Assembly (NCBI GenBank): GCA_000415965.1
Contig: KE356560.1
Location: forward strand, 1,362,369 to 1,426,368
DNA from: Haloquadratum walsbyi J07HQW1
GTDB taxonomy: Archaea > Halobacteriota > Halobacteria > Halobacteriales > Haloferacaceae
DNA length: 64,000 bases
Reading direction: 5' to 3'
In this document: piece after piece, positions 18,760 to 28,249 of the stretch
How positions within the stretch are numbered: position 1 is the first letter of the stretch
Layout: each line of letters opens with the position of its first letter
Made by a program: the position numbers and the translations under genes
The notes under the pieces: generated by a model
Database searches by the model: none
What the model was told of the DNA's origin: nothing
Seen by the model: the letters and a program-made list of their open reading frames with translations, nothing else

Positions 18760-18881
18760 TAGTTGGTGGCAGTTTGAGTACTGTTTCTCTCTGAGCCCAC
18801 ACTCATACTCACTGCATCTGGAATGTTTGTCTGCGTGTTCCGCTCAGCATCCGAATAATGAGACCAAATTCCCAACAACTG
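18760..18881 (-). mobile_element. CAGTYG-family MITE copy, full length
   Basis: Left end AGTTGGTGGCAGT and right end ATTCCCAACAACTG match the two family termini in reverse orientation. Core motifs GTTTCTCTCTGAGCCCACAC and GTGTTCCGCT are shared with the 41,181 copy. About 122 bases. Confidence 0.75.
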
Positions 18882-19039
18882 TTAATTGGCTTTTCTCACA
18901 TTACGTTGCGATTCATGTTGTGATACTGATCGTCGTCCACAGACTTCCAAGCAACGTGGAGTGGTATCGAACACGATGAAGACGATATCATTGTTGATCA
19001 TCACAGTGATGCTCGGGTGACGCGAATCGTGTGCCCAGC

Positions 19040-19262
19040 ACGCTAGACACCGTGCCGACCACTTCGTGGTCGCCTGTCGTGTGCAGATGGGAAGGCAGGC
19101 TTGACCCTGCTATGTGCACTGGAAAGTACTCCCCTGGTGATAATTGTGAGACGACCTGTGAGACCGCACGCGAAAGCGTATTTGAGGGTTGAGGAAACGT
19201 GCAATCTTAATATTCCCATCGGGGAATCCCACTCGCTTCAGCAGTGGGAGGAGGTCAATGCT
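19040..19262 (+). mobile_element. Orphan right end of an IS1341/IS605-type tnpB element
   Basis: Ends with a structured block in which AATCCCACTCGCTTCAGCAG is followed by TGGGAGGAGGTCAA, the hairpin-plus-GAGGTCAA terminus of haloarchaeal tnpB elements. Upstream (CACTGGAAAGTACTCC, GAGGAAACGTGCAATCTT) it aligns with the better-preserved copy at 40,200-40,455. No tnpB frame precedes it. In active elements this region is transcribed as the sense-overlapping or omega/re RNA that guides TnpB. Here it is diverged (weaker hairpin) and alone. Confidence 0.65.
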
Positions 19263-20249
19263 GTGTGCCGTCAGCCACGAACGAGAAATAAGAACCGAGC
19301 GAAGACAATAGCCATCTGTAAGCAGATTCCTCACGAAAAAGGGACTCCAAACTGCAGAAACAAAACAAAAAATGAGAATATCATACCAACGATTCCTGCG
19401 AGGCGAGTTTTGAATTCAGTTTCCATGACATATTCTGATATCTCGGAGTAATCATTAATACGGGGGGCACTGTTTCAGAGTCTGAGAGGCTTTCAACATG
19501 TGTGAGTCACCCCTCAATCAGTGCGACCGCTCAGACCACTTACTGACTGAGGAGTTCAAGAGGATCATTCTGAGTTAAGCGAGCTCCTGCTTCTCGGTGC
19601 TTCTTCAGATACTTCATTGGCTCTGTCGCTTCTCGGCTGTGGTCTGCACAGATTGAGTTTCACTTTCGACATTGCCGACCCTCACTGACAGCGACTCGCC
19701 ACTGCAAGCCACGTCAGTCTCTGGATATCTGTTCTCCGACCGGGTGGGGAACGGGGAAGCAATTATAAAACCCGCTATTCGATGAGTAGTGTCTTGAGCG
19801 CGGTCAGATTGGCGTCAGGGGGCAGCATCTCCGAATAACACGAGTAGAGCGAATCGAGTCGTCTCTCAACGTCGGCTTCACAGCAGCTCCCCACTTTCCT
19901 CGGTGATGAGACGTTTAGATGGTTCAGTTTGTAAACTTGCATCCAATACTGTTGGGACAGAGGAAATAGTTCATTCCATGGACTATACACACTCAAGACA
20001 GTCCCCACAGCAGCATACGCATCAAGACGAGCAGTCTCAGCTTCAGTTACTACTAGCGCTGGCGAGTGAAGATAGCGCAGACATTTTCCTGACTTTCAGT
20101 CTACAATCGGACAGCGACTGAAATATGCCTATGATACTGAATGAAAATCATTCGATTGTAACAGGTAGTTTGGATAGGCAGACATATCGACGAGATGAGA
20201 CCGACCAATTTATGTCGGTAGCGGAACATATCTCTGGTTATATACAATC
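19263..20249. other. Gene-poor interval
   Basis: No clear gene. A minus frame ending at 19,775 has a plausible helical, acidic end (DVERRLDSLYSCYSEMLPPDA, NLTALKTLLIE) that recalls C-termini of haloarchaeal helix-turn-helix proteins, but its N-terminus is not protein-like. It is probably a relic. Confidence 0.35.
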
Positions 20250-20984
20250 ATGGACCTTGTCCCCGCGTTCTCACCCTCCAAACTACCGGTTGTTGGCATT
20301 TTTGCTGACCTCCGCACGTACAAACACCTGCTTTATCTCCTGATGGCGCTCCCGCTCGGATTCGCTTACTCAGCGCTTTTTTCAGTGCTCGTATTTGGGA
20401 TTGTATTCACCGTGGTGGGTATCGGGATTATTATGCTGCTGGCGGCGCTTTTCATCGCTCGGGGGACTGCCAGATTTGAACGCTGGCTTGCCAACCAACT
20501 GCTAGACGTAGAGCTTGATACATACGATGATGTGGCTACTGATACAGACAGCACGTTTGGAGACCTCACGAAGTATCTTGAGGCAGCCTCAACATGGCGT
20601 GGCGTCGGGTTTCTCTCATTAAAGTTCTTCATCGCCGTGTTTGCGTTTGTCCCACTGTTTGTGCTTGCGAACGGACTGCCGCTGCTCGTTGCGCCACTGC
20701 GATATCCATATACAACACGTCTCGGCGAAGTCAATGACGAACCAGTGAGGTGGTCAATTGAAACATTCCCTGAAGCGCTCTCTGCGGCTTTGGTTGGTGT
20801 CGTCGGGATTATCATAATGCTCCATCTGGCGAACTTCAGTGCCTATCTCACCCGACACATGGCGACGGCACTACTCGGAGTCGAGAAGTCGACAGCGGAC
20901 GAGACAACCGTCTCACAGACGCACCAGGACATGATAACACAGGATACCGACTCAGCCACCGCGGAACATACAACCGATAATTGA
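20250..20984 (+). CDS. Sensor-domain membrane protein (PF13796 'Putative sensor' type)
   Basis: A 244-residue membrane protein. TYKHLLYLLMALPLGFAYS at about residues 23-41 is the hallmark start of the Sensor domain, followed by further spans at 42-70 (VLVFGIVFTVVGIGIIMLL), about 125-150 and 180-200, with a conserved mid-loop ending in ARGTARFERWLANQLLD. Such domains normally head sensor kinases or stand alone next to regulators. Here the protein ends after the domain with a Thr/Asp-rich acidic tail and has no kinase. The intact receiver-PAS kinase 670 bases downstream has no membrane part of its own, so a functional link is possible but unproven. Ligand unknown. Confidence 0.75.
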   Translation: MDLVPAFSPSKLPVVGIFADLRTYKHLLYLLMALPLGFAYSALFSVLVFGIVFTVVGIGIIMLLAALFIARGTARFERWLANQLLDVELDTYDDVATDTDSTFGDLTKYLEAASTWRGVGFLSLKFFIAVFAFVPLFVLANGLPLLVAPLRYPYTTRLGEVNDEPVRWSIETFPEALSAALVGVVGIIIMLHLANFSAYLTRHMATALLGVEKSTADETTVSQTHQDMITQDTDSATAEHTTDN

Positions 20985-21037
20985 CCGAATGACAGCAGCG
21001 ACGGTTACACCCGAAAGATATTTTATTTAATATCATA

Positions 21038-21271
21038 TCAATCCATCGCCTCGGAGTCACGTTCCGGACTCTGTGATCTGTTCCGCCGATAGAAACCGTC
21101 GAAATACTGTGACGACTGTATAGGGATATCGACGTACTGAACGATCTTATGATGATCCCTGATATGTATACCACAGATATCGGTCAGTAATCGCTCCCAA
21201 GAGGGACAGGAATATCTGCCGAGCTTTTTCGCTGCGGTCAGTGACGAATCAATACAGCAACCCGCCCACAC
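21038..21271 (-). CDS. Short hypothetical protein (77 residues), possibly a gene fragment
   Basis: Not recognised. The frame has varied, protein-like composition (GRYSCPSWERLLTDICGIHI, RDHHKIVQYVDIPIQSSQYF) and three Cys, unlike the basic Ser/Arg-rich shadow frames nearby. The frame also continues upstream of its first ATG. It may be the end of a longer lost gene. No neighbour explains it. Confidence 0.3.
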   Translation of the reverse strand: MWAGCCIDSSLTAAKKLGRYSCPSWERLLTDICGIHIRDHHKIVQYVDIPIQSSQYFDGFYRRNRSQSPERDSEAMD

Positions 21272-21656
21272 GAATGAGCGCTGTCGCCGTCCATTCGTAT
21301 TACTGCATATTACAGTCGATAGTTTGAAATGTTAGGAGAAGTGACAGCATATAACTATCAATTCTCTAGAGTATGCTCAATACTTTCATGGGTAGAAGAT
21401 GTATCAATGTGAGTTACTCAATTGAGTGCCAGATAGCAAAACCCTCGCTGGGCGTCTGAGCATCTTGATAAGGCAAGTCGTGAACGTATCACAGCACTCA
21501 AACTGCAGCTCCAGAGTCGAAATAAATCGAGTGAAGAATCACTGCAGAGACGACGTATGACACGCGGTTTGATCACCGGACGATTTCACGGCGACAACCT
21601 GCGTCGACATACAGGATCAATTGACATTATCGCTTATTTATGACCACTGAATCCAC
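21272..21656. other. Gene-free interval with the promoter of the next kinase
   Basis: AT-rich and without a gene. A TATA-like GCTTATTTA at 21,632-21,640 lies about 20 bases before ATG 21,657. Confidence 0.35.
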
Positions 21657-23090
21657 ATGACTCGATCAATACGAATACTACACGTCGACGACGACAGTGC
21701 ATTTCTCGATCTCTCACAGACATATCTCGAACGAGAATTGCCTACTGCAACAGTCGTCACTGCAGACAACCCACAGGCGGGACTTCATGAGCTCACCGAG
21801 AGTTTCGATTGTGTCGTGAGCGACTTTGAGATGTCAAACATGGATGGTCTCGAACTCTTTGAGGTAATCGATGACCGCCACCCACGCCTCCCGTTTGTGT
21901 TGTACACAGGCAGAGGCAGCGAAGACATCGCGAGTCGAGCGCTTAATCTCGGTGTGACAGGATACTTCCAGAAAGGCGGTCCAGACCAGTGGCAACGGCT
22001 CGCAAACCGGATTGAGCACGCCATCAATGAGTACTACACAGAACGAGAATCGGAGCGATACTCGACAGTGCTGCAGGCACTTGGCTATCCCATTTATGTA
22101 GTGAACAACAGCAGGGAATTCGAGTATGTCAACGATGCATTCGTCGAGCTGACCGGATACGATCGTGAAAAGATCATCGGGAATTCGCCGGGGCTGATAA
22201 AATCCGACGAAGGTGTCGAACAAGCTGATGAAATAATCGCAGACATCGTCTCAAGTGCCGGTCCGAACAGCCGACAGTTCTCAATTGATATATATACAAA
22301 CGACGGCGAAGTCATTCCATGTCAAGATCATATGGCTGCACTGCCGTTTGAGGACGATTTTCGGGGGTCAGTCGGAATCTTACAAGATGTCTCAGAGCAA
22401 CAACAGCGACAGCGTGAATTAAGAAGACAGAACGACCGACTCGAGGAGTTTGTTTCAATTATTTCACACGACCTGCGATCGCCGCTCGCCACGGCACAGA
22501 CAGCAACCACACTCGCCCGCGAAACTGACGACGCGGAGTTCTTCGAGAAGGTGGCTGTTGCACACGATCGCATGGAGCAGATGATTGACGAACTGGTTAC
22601 CCTCGCCCAAACAGGCGAGTCAGTGACACAACAGGACTGTCTGAGCCTTTCAACGCTTGCTGAGGAAGCGCATATGACCGTCACAACAGATATTACACTC
22701 AACGTTCATTCTGAGACTGCAATTGAAGGTGAGCCCGGTCGGATGCGTCGACTGTTTGAAAATCTCATTAGAAATGCCGCTAATCACGCTGGTCTTGACG
22801 TGACCGTCAGCGTTGGGACACTTGCCGAATTAACCGATGAGGAACCGAATGGAAGGGACGAGGGGTTTTATATTGAGGACAATGGTCCGGGGATCACATT
22901 TGACGACTATGAGCGTGTGTTTGAGCCAGGCGTGACGACCGACGACGACGGTACCGGGTTTGGGCTCGCGATCGTCCACCGAATTGCTGACGCCCACGAC
23001 TGGACGGTCACAGTTGAAGACGGCTATGATGGGGGTGCCAGGTTCGTATTTACTGGTGTGCAGATGTGCCCGGTCAATGAGGCGACGTAG
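21657..23090 (+). CDS. Receiver-PAS-histidine kinase hybrid
   Basis: A soluble hybrid sensor kinase of 477 residues. The N-terminal receiver (1-120) has the acidic pocket HVDDD at 9-13, the phosphoacceptor Asp at about 56 (VVSDFEM) and FQKGG near 103. A PAS domain spans about 135-250 (IYVVNNSREFEYVND, GNSPGLIKSDEG). HisKA follows with the His at about 271 in IISHDLRSPL. HATPase_c has NLIRNAANH near 369, EDNGPGI and GTGFGLAIV. This receiver-PAS-kinase order is common in haloarchaea; the receiver may gate the kinase or accept phosphate from another one. All motifs are intact. The decayed genes at 10.8 and 24.9 kb have the same design. Signal and output unknown. Confidence 0.92.
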   Translation: MTRSIRILHVDDDSAFLDLSQTYLERELPTATVVTADNPQAGLHELTESFDCVVSDFEMSNMDGLELFEVIDDRHPRLPFVLYTGRGSEDIASRALNLGVTGYFQKGGPDQWQRLANRIEHAINEYYTERESERYSTVLQALGYPIYVVNNSREFEYVNDAFVELTGYDREKIIGNSPGLIKSDEGVEQADEIIADIVSSAGPNSRQFSIDIYTNDGEVIPCQDHMAALPFEDDFRGSVGILQDVSEQQQRQRELRRQNDRLEEFVSIISHDLRSPLATAQTATTLARETDDAEFFEKVAVAHDRMEQMIDELVTLAQTGESVTQQDCLSLSTLAEEAHMTVTTDITLNVHSETAIEGEPGRMRRLFENLIRNAANHAGLDVTVSVGTLAELTDEEPNGRDEGFYIEDNGPGITFDDYERVFEPGVTTDDDGTGFGLAIVHRIADAHDWTVTVEDGYDGGARFVFTGVQMCPVNEAT

Positions 23091-23112
23091 GTCACTGGCT
23101 TTGGAGTTGAGG

Positions 23113-23550
23113 CTAGCCGTGATTATACCAGTTACTGACACTCACAGAAATTCCAACACTACCGAGAAGAATCAGGACAGTCGAGATCAAAGCAAAGTTC
23201 GCAGAATCAGCACCGAATCCAGCAACGACAGACCCGAGAGACAACGCTGATAAGAATGTATTTCTCCTGAGCCTTCGAAGTATTGTGAAAGCCGCATAAG
23301 GCATCGTCCTCGCTTTTGATTTCACGACGCGGAAACGCTCTTTATCAGGCTCGACTGTCTGTGTGAATGTATCAGTTTCACTATCTGATATGTGGATTAT
23401 CTCTCCGGTATGTTTCCGCATATGTTGATCATTTGATACACGTAACAGTGTAATGCGCTCTCGGCTATCTTGCTGTGTCACACCGACAGCGCGATAAATA
23501 CCCGTTGGATAGTCAGTCCCTATATACTCATAGAACTCCCCAACTTCCAT
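23113..23550 (-). CDS. Hypothetical protein with C-terminal membrane spans (145 residues)
   Basis: Unrecognised family. The N-terminal ~75 residues form a soluble beta-rich part: VGEFYEYIGTDYPTGIYRAVGV, ITLLRVSND, HTGEIIHISDSE and ERFRVVKS resemble small SH3-like haloarchaeal domains. A basic linker precedes two hydrophobic segments, about 97-115 and 119-138 (ALISTVLILLGSVGISVSV). It converges with the hybrid kinase (23-base gap), so there is no shared transcript. A membrane-tethered binding module is the simplest reading. Confidence 0.6.
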   Translation of the reverse strand: MEVGEFYEYIGTDYPTGIYRAVGVTQQDSRERITLLRVSNDQHMRKHTGEIIHISDSETDTFTQTVEPDKERFRVVKSKARTMPYAAFTILRRLRRNTFLSALSLGSVVAGFGADSANFALISTVLILLGSVGISVSVSNWYNHG

Positions 23551-23713
23551 ATCTATTCATACTGAGACGATTCAGAAAATCTATCGGCTGGTGTTACTCA
23601 TCCAGATTGAATATGGATAACTGATAATCCCTTACGCTGATCAGGGAAACGTTTTGAGCGACTCCCGATATGTTCCAGTTGTCTGATCTTGCGCTCACAG
23701 CACACCTCTCAAT

Positions 23714-23790
23714 CAGTTCTTGATGATGGCAGATGAACTGAGTCTGGGTGTGGGTTCAGATATAAGCGTCGCTCAAACTGCCACCGAGTA
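23714..23790 (+). mobile_element. CAGTYG-family MITE, internally deleted
   Basis: CAGTTCTTGATGATG at the left, AACTGAGTCTGGGTGTGGGT in the core, and CAAACTGCCACCGAG at the right keep the family order but span only 77 bases. Confidence 0.6.
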
Positions 23791-23824
23791 ATAAGGGTCA
23801 CTGTCCATTGCTCTGAACGATAAT

Positions 23825-24361
23825 TTACGAATCAATGATCATGCGCTCGGTGAGCGTCGATGGGAGCATATCCCGTGTGGCTTCAGTGACCTCAAATGTC
23901 TCAGTATCGGTGCGATCTTTGACTTCTCCAATAAATCCATCCGTCGCATCGTAGTGAATCGCTGCTATGAGTGGTAAATCGGCATCTAGTGCCCGCCGGA
24001 TCTGTCGTGTGAACTCCTCGCTGGCGACCTCCATCGGAGCAATCTCATCAACAATCAGAAAATCCGCGCTGTCGAACGCATGCGAGAATGCTGCCGCACA
24101 GACCGCATCAATGTTAGCGACGTTTACGCGATACTTGCCGACCTGTGGTCCCTCATCATAATCGACATGTGCGAGGGTCTCCGACTCGCCGGTCATGATG
24201 TTCACAATCTCGAAGCCGTGACGCTCCTGATCTGATCGAACCTCTGGACAATAGATTCCCCCCGGTTGATAGCCATTCGTATCAAGTTGATCAGCAATAT
24301 TTTCAATAACGGTCGTTTTTCCACTTTGTGGTGGACCGGTGATCAGGTAATTGTTTGGCAT
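23825..24361 (-). CDS. Nucleoside-triphosphatase, THEP1/NTPase_1 family
   Basis: A P-loop NTPase of 178 residues. Walker A GPPQSGKTT lies at about residues 9-17, Walker B FLIVDEIAPMEV near 102-113, and the segment GGIYCPEVRSD matches the THEP1 signature region. Family members hydrolyse NTPs broadly, and some link to thiamine or RNA metabolism. Length is typical (about 170-190). ATG at 24,361 is preferred to an in-frame GTG just upstream. The surrounding 300 bases hold MITE copies on both sides, so the gene is isolated. The biological role in haloarchaea is not settled. Confidence 0.85.
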   Translation of the reverse strand: MPNNYLITGPPQSGKTTVIENIADQLDTNGYQPGGIYCPEVRSDQERHGFEIVNIMTGESETLAHVDYDEGPQVGKYRVNVANIDAVCAAAFSHAFDSADFLIVDEIAPMEVASEEFTRQIRRALDADLPLIAAIHYDATDGFIGEVKDRTDTETFEVTEATRDMLPSTLTERMIIDS

Positions 24362-24591
24362 CACTCACTATCAATTATATTTGACTTCTGAGATAAGAGG
24401 TGCTTGATTTTATTATCCTTGTCAACCGGCATCGCCAGGATCGGCGCTGTCGGCTTCGACCGCAGTCATGACCGAGAGACACTGGATGAGGCGAACAAAC
24501 TAGATTATCGCTCCAGATTATCACAGCTGATAAAACGAAGATGAGGCTTCGGACCAGCCCCCACTATCGAATGAATATCCGCTATTGGGAC

Positions 24592-24711
24592 TGTGATTTC
24601 TGTCTCCGAAGCGGAATGCGTAAGTGGGCGTCCCAGGTGAACTCAGTCTGAGTGTGGATGTGTGGGTTCGGAGAGATACAGTGGTCATACTGCCAAGGCT
24701 GATATAGCGCA
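24592..24711 (+). mobile_element. CAGTYG-family MITE copy
   Basis: Starts CTATTGGGACTGTGATTTCT, carries GTCTCCGAAGCGGAATGCG and GTGAACTCAGTCTGAGTGTG, and ends CATACTGCCAAGGCTG. About 120 bases; termini diverged. Confidence 0.65.
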
Positions 24712-24935
24712 GGCACTACCCGCAGAACTGAGAGCGATTCGGATTTCTGGAGCTCTAAGTGTGTGACAGGCGCTCGGCAGTCGATCTTGAAAACGCTGGG
24801 GACGCCACTACCACACTCAAGATAATGAAAGTCACATACCAGCGACCGAAGAAAACAGAAGATCAACACAATATGTAATCCCGACGCCGCAAGGTTATTA
24901 TAATGAACACTATGAACGATATTTTATCTCAGAGG

Positions 24936-26730
24936 CTCTTCAGGCGACGATCCGGGTTCTGCACGTCGATGATGAGCCGAACTTCGCAGATCTCACCGCG
25001 ACGTTTCTTGAACGCGAGAGCAATCGGTTCGCTGTCGAGACCACAACCAGCCCCGACGAAGGACTGACAATAGTCACCGACTGCCCGCCTGACTGTGTGG
25101 TTTCGGACTACAATATGCCTTACATGGACGGTATTGAGTTTCTCGAAACCGTCCGAGACACCCATGCAGAGCTGCCGTTCATTCTGTTTACTGGCAAGGG
25201 TAGCGAGGACGTTGCCAGTGACGCGCTGAGAGCAGATGCGACCGATTATATTCAAAAACAATCGGGGTCAGAACAGTATGAGTTACTCGCGAACCGGATC
25301 GAAAATGCTGTCACGCAGTATCGATCACAGCAAAGACTTCGCGAGACGCGAAAAGAGTACACGGCTGTTTTCGAGAACGCACAGAATGCCCTGATTCTGG
25401 TTCAGATTGAAAATAACGGGTTCCGCTATCAGCAGTGTAACCGACGGACTGTCGAACTCATCGGTCGAGAGAAACCCGAAATCGTCGGCAATACCCCACA
25501 CGAAGTGCTTGGACCGGAAAACGCAAAGAAGGTAATCGGGGCATACCGAACATGCATTGAGCGACGCGAACCTGTTTCGTACACAGTCACGCTTGATTTC
25601 CCGATTAGAGAGGTCATCCGAGAATGTGAGGTCGCACCAGTTTCTCCGGAGGGTGAAATCAGACAACTGGTCGTTGAGTTCCGGGATATCACAGAACAGC
25701 GTCAGCGTCAGCGGGAACTTGAACAACACGGGACAATTATCGATGCGCTGACTAACGCCGTATATGTGCTTGATCAAGAGGGACAGTTCAGTTACGTCAA
25801 CGACAATTTCGTTGAGTTAGTCGGTTACGACCGAGAAATCATTCTTGGAAGCACGCCGTCACTCATCAAAGATGACCCGACCATCGAGCAGGCAGAGCAA
25901 CAGTTAGGACGCTTATTGTCGGACGATGGTCCCGAAACTGCCTCTCTTGAGGTGACAATCCAACCCCGCGGCGGTGATCCGATTGTTTGTGAGGATCACA
26001 TGGGTGTCCTCACCGACGAAAGAGACCAATTTAGCGGCTCAGTTGTGACACTTCAGGATATTACTGATAAAAAACGTGAGTGAGGAACGTGCCTTCATCG
26101 AACGAGCGCTAGATGCGCTCACGAATATGTTCTATGTGATAAACCCTGATAGTCGATTTCGTCGCTAAGAATGACCGACTGAGAGAGGTGAGCAGGTATC
26201 CAGATAAAACGATCACCGATATGAATGTCACTGAGTTATTCTCTGACGATCAGCAAAAACGGATTGCTGACGCAATCGAAGAAATACTGATAACCGGAAA
26301 ACCGACTATTGAAGCCGAGTTGCTGACAGCCGATTGGGAATACATTCCACACGAGTTTGCTGGAGCGCGGCTGACGGACCCCGATGGGACCGTTATCGGG
26401 CTCGTTGGTGCCGGACATAATATGACGTGATGAACTTTGATGCGACGGAACCAGACGCATTCGATGAGTTCGACATCTCCTGAGCACGTACCCTCAGGAA
26501 CGTCGTTCATGCTAGGCTGGCTTGTGCTGACCGTGAGCAGCATTCTCCAGAGTCAGCGGGGAAAGACTGGGGCGCTAGAACAATCGGCTTGATGAATGTA
26601 TGAGCGTCATCTCGCATGCATTGCGGAATTCGCTCTCGATGGCAGACGGACGATTGGAACCCGTAAGTGATACTGAGAAGGGTGGAGGGCTCGGTTCGAA
26701 ATCACTGGTGGTGAGTTCGTCAGTCAGTGA
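24936..26730 (+). pseudogene. Receiver-PAS-PAS-PAS sensor gene, decayed; kinase largely lost
   Basis: From about 24,936 a receiver reads IRVLHVDDEPNFADL, then VVSDYNMPYMDG and LFTGKGSEDVA, but no ATG, GTG or TTG start lies in frame before base 25,097. An ATG at 24,912 is in another frame, suggesting a lost base. PAS 1 (about 25,350-25,690) and PAS 2 (25,740-26,080) follow to a stop at 26,083. A third PAS continues in a second frame (LDALTNMFYVINPDSRFRR, stop) and then a third one (YPDKTITDMNVTELF to GLVGAGHNMT, stop at 26,430). No H box remains. The typical kinase end (FEITGGEF) appears at about 26,695-26,730, so the middle was deleted. PAS 1 and PAS 2 match those of the 10.8-kb pseudogene almost word for word. 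The 25,097-26,083 part is one long open frame. Confidence 0.8.
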
Positions 26731-26761
26731 CGAGTAGATTTGAGTTGATACGACTACCAGT

Positions 26762-26780
26762 CCTGATTCTGATTCTAATT
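26762..26780. repeat. GATTCT hexamer tract
   Basis: About three units of a CTGATT hexamer in non-coding DNA between the decayed sensor gene and the next small frame. Confidence 0.5.
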
Positions 26781-26880
26781 TTCGACGCTATTGACTGCCG
26801 AACTCTGTTGGCCGGTCACTCGATACACAATTGATCGGTTCTGATAGTTTTGATTCATAGAGTGACAATTTGAGATAGCG

Positions 26881-27144
26881 ATGACCCCACAGGGACCATA
26901 CCGAATTTCCAATTGGGGACAGACACCAGTCCATGTGTCCGTATATATCGGAATCTTGGTCACAATGCCAAGTTACTTATTGTATGAAACCGGTAGTTTG
27001 GCTTGGTTGTTAGGGCTTATCTCAGGATTGATCGTACTGAATAATACTCTGGATGAGTCAGCCTCGATGAACTCTGAGAGAAGGGAATTGTTGTTCGACT
27101 TCCCATGCCCTAACAGTCACTCTTACTGTGAGCATGATATATAA
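26881..27144 (+). CDS. Small hypothetical membrane protein (87 residues)
   Basis: Not recognised. It has a polar start, one long or two short hydrophobic segments at about residues 18-52 (VYIGILVTMPSYLLYETGSL, AWLLGLISGLIVL), and a mixed tail with three Cys. Composition is plausible but the gene lacks neighbours or a clear promoter. It could be a relic. Confidence 0.4.
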   Translation: MTPQGPYRISNWGQTPVHVSVYIGILVTMPSYLLYETGSLAWLLGLISGLIVLNNTLDESASMNSERRELLFDFPCPNSHSYCEHDI

Positions 27145-27610
27145 AATGTCGTGATTTTACTTGATTCAGAGTAGCAACACTATTTTTTCAATATAATACT
27201 CATGCAATTATCCGTCTCAATACGAGTAAATGGCGGAAATAGTGACTCAATCACTCCACATTCCCGATGTTCATTCGAAGCAGTTATTAGACACACTAGC
27301 CGGTGGCAGTGTGAGTCTCGCTGTCCGAAACAGAAAAAACAGCACGCGCGGACTGGTAGTTTAACTCTAATAAGTGTGGTTTCGCGGAGAAACACTGGTC
27401 CAAGTGATAATGATTGACAGAAGAGTACACTCTGGGGATTGAGACACCTCATGATTCGAGTGTAATTTAAGCACAATATAACTCTGTTACTGTCCAATAA
27501 AATGAATACTCAGGAAGCGTCTTTGTTCACTCGGACGATACGTGCTCACATGACAGTAACAAATCCTGCCAGCCTGATAATCTGTATTTTCGTCTGCAAG
27601 ACCAACGTGA
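27145..27610. other. Gene-free interval
   Basis: Only short AT-rich frames; nothing recognised. Confidence 0.4.
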
Positions 27611-27841
27611 TCACTTGAGTCGCAACAATGCCACACTGCCACATTCAAGACACCGGTATTCATTTTCAAAGCCTCCTTCCTCTGGAAATAAACACTGGAT
27701 TGCTCGTTGTGATCGATGAGACCCCATACACTGGAAATAAGACTCACGCCCGATGTCTGCTAAATCGACTATCTGTATTGAATCTGCCCTGTCGATCACA
27801 TACGCCGGAATATCGTGTTTCGCTGCCTGTGTTGCGTTCAT
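27611..27841 (-). CDS. Hypothetical Cys-containing protein (76 residues), possibly truncated
   Basis: Not recognised. The start MNATQAAKHDIPAYVIDRADS and the strand DSIQIVDLADIGRESYF look like a real folded protein. A later ENEYRCLECGSVALLR gives one CxxC pair, with other Cys at about 38 and 50, so a zinc ribbon is possible. The frame stops at 27,611, and an alternative frame continues with CYCHVSTYRP, so a frameshift may have shortened it. Confidence 0.35.
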   Translation of the reverse strand: MNATQAAKHDIPAYVIDRADSIQIVDLADIGRESYFQCMGSHRSQRAIQCLFPEEGGFENEYRCLECGSVALLRLK

Positions 27842-27849
27842 AACAACAC

Positions 27850-28249
27850 TTGTTTCTTTCAGGTTATGGGTGTACGGGAGAAGGAGTAACTGTGGAAGTC
27901 CGACGGAGATGGTACTGTAAACTTCTCTCTTATCTCCACTGTATCTCGGATGTCTCGGACGTGCTGGCGGTGTGGGTCTCCGCGGCAGAACATCACTCGA
28001 GAGGTGCGCGTGTCAAGTGTCACGACTGCGGAGTGGATGACAACGGCGAGTGGCGCGACGAACATCGGCAAATGAGCCGTCGGTAAGAACATTCAGAGTC
28101 CGCTATCGACGGGAGGGGCTGTTGTGGCTTAACCCAAAATGCAGGTCGTACTCAAAGGAACCACCGGTGAGATGGAACCTGCGAGCTCCCCAGAAGAGGT
28201 GGATCTAACCCTCAGTGAGGCAAGCCCACGACTCTATTCGTGGGAGATA
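27850..28249. other. Interval with coding-like relics and a hairpin that may be an IS right end
   Basis: A plus frame near 28,010-28,085 contains KCHDCGVDDNGEWRDEH, one CxxC without context. At 28,225-28,244 CCCACGA and TCGTGGG form a 7-bp hairpin preceded by coding-like NEAS-style residues (LTLSEASPRLYSWE), reminiscent of tnpB ends. The same hairpin sits just after the stop of the minus-strand gene at 28,250, so it may simply be its terminator. Confidence 0.3.

Noticed and set aside
19101-19451. 116-residue plus-strand frame
   Set aside because: It runs through the conserved terminal hairpin of a tnpB right end and into AT-rich DNA; not a gene.
28137-28249. Certain assignment of the CCCACGA hairpin as an IS end
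   Set aside because: The stem is only 7 bp and sits just after a gene stop, so a terminator explains it equally well.
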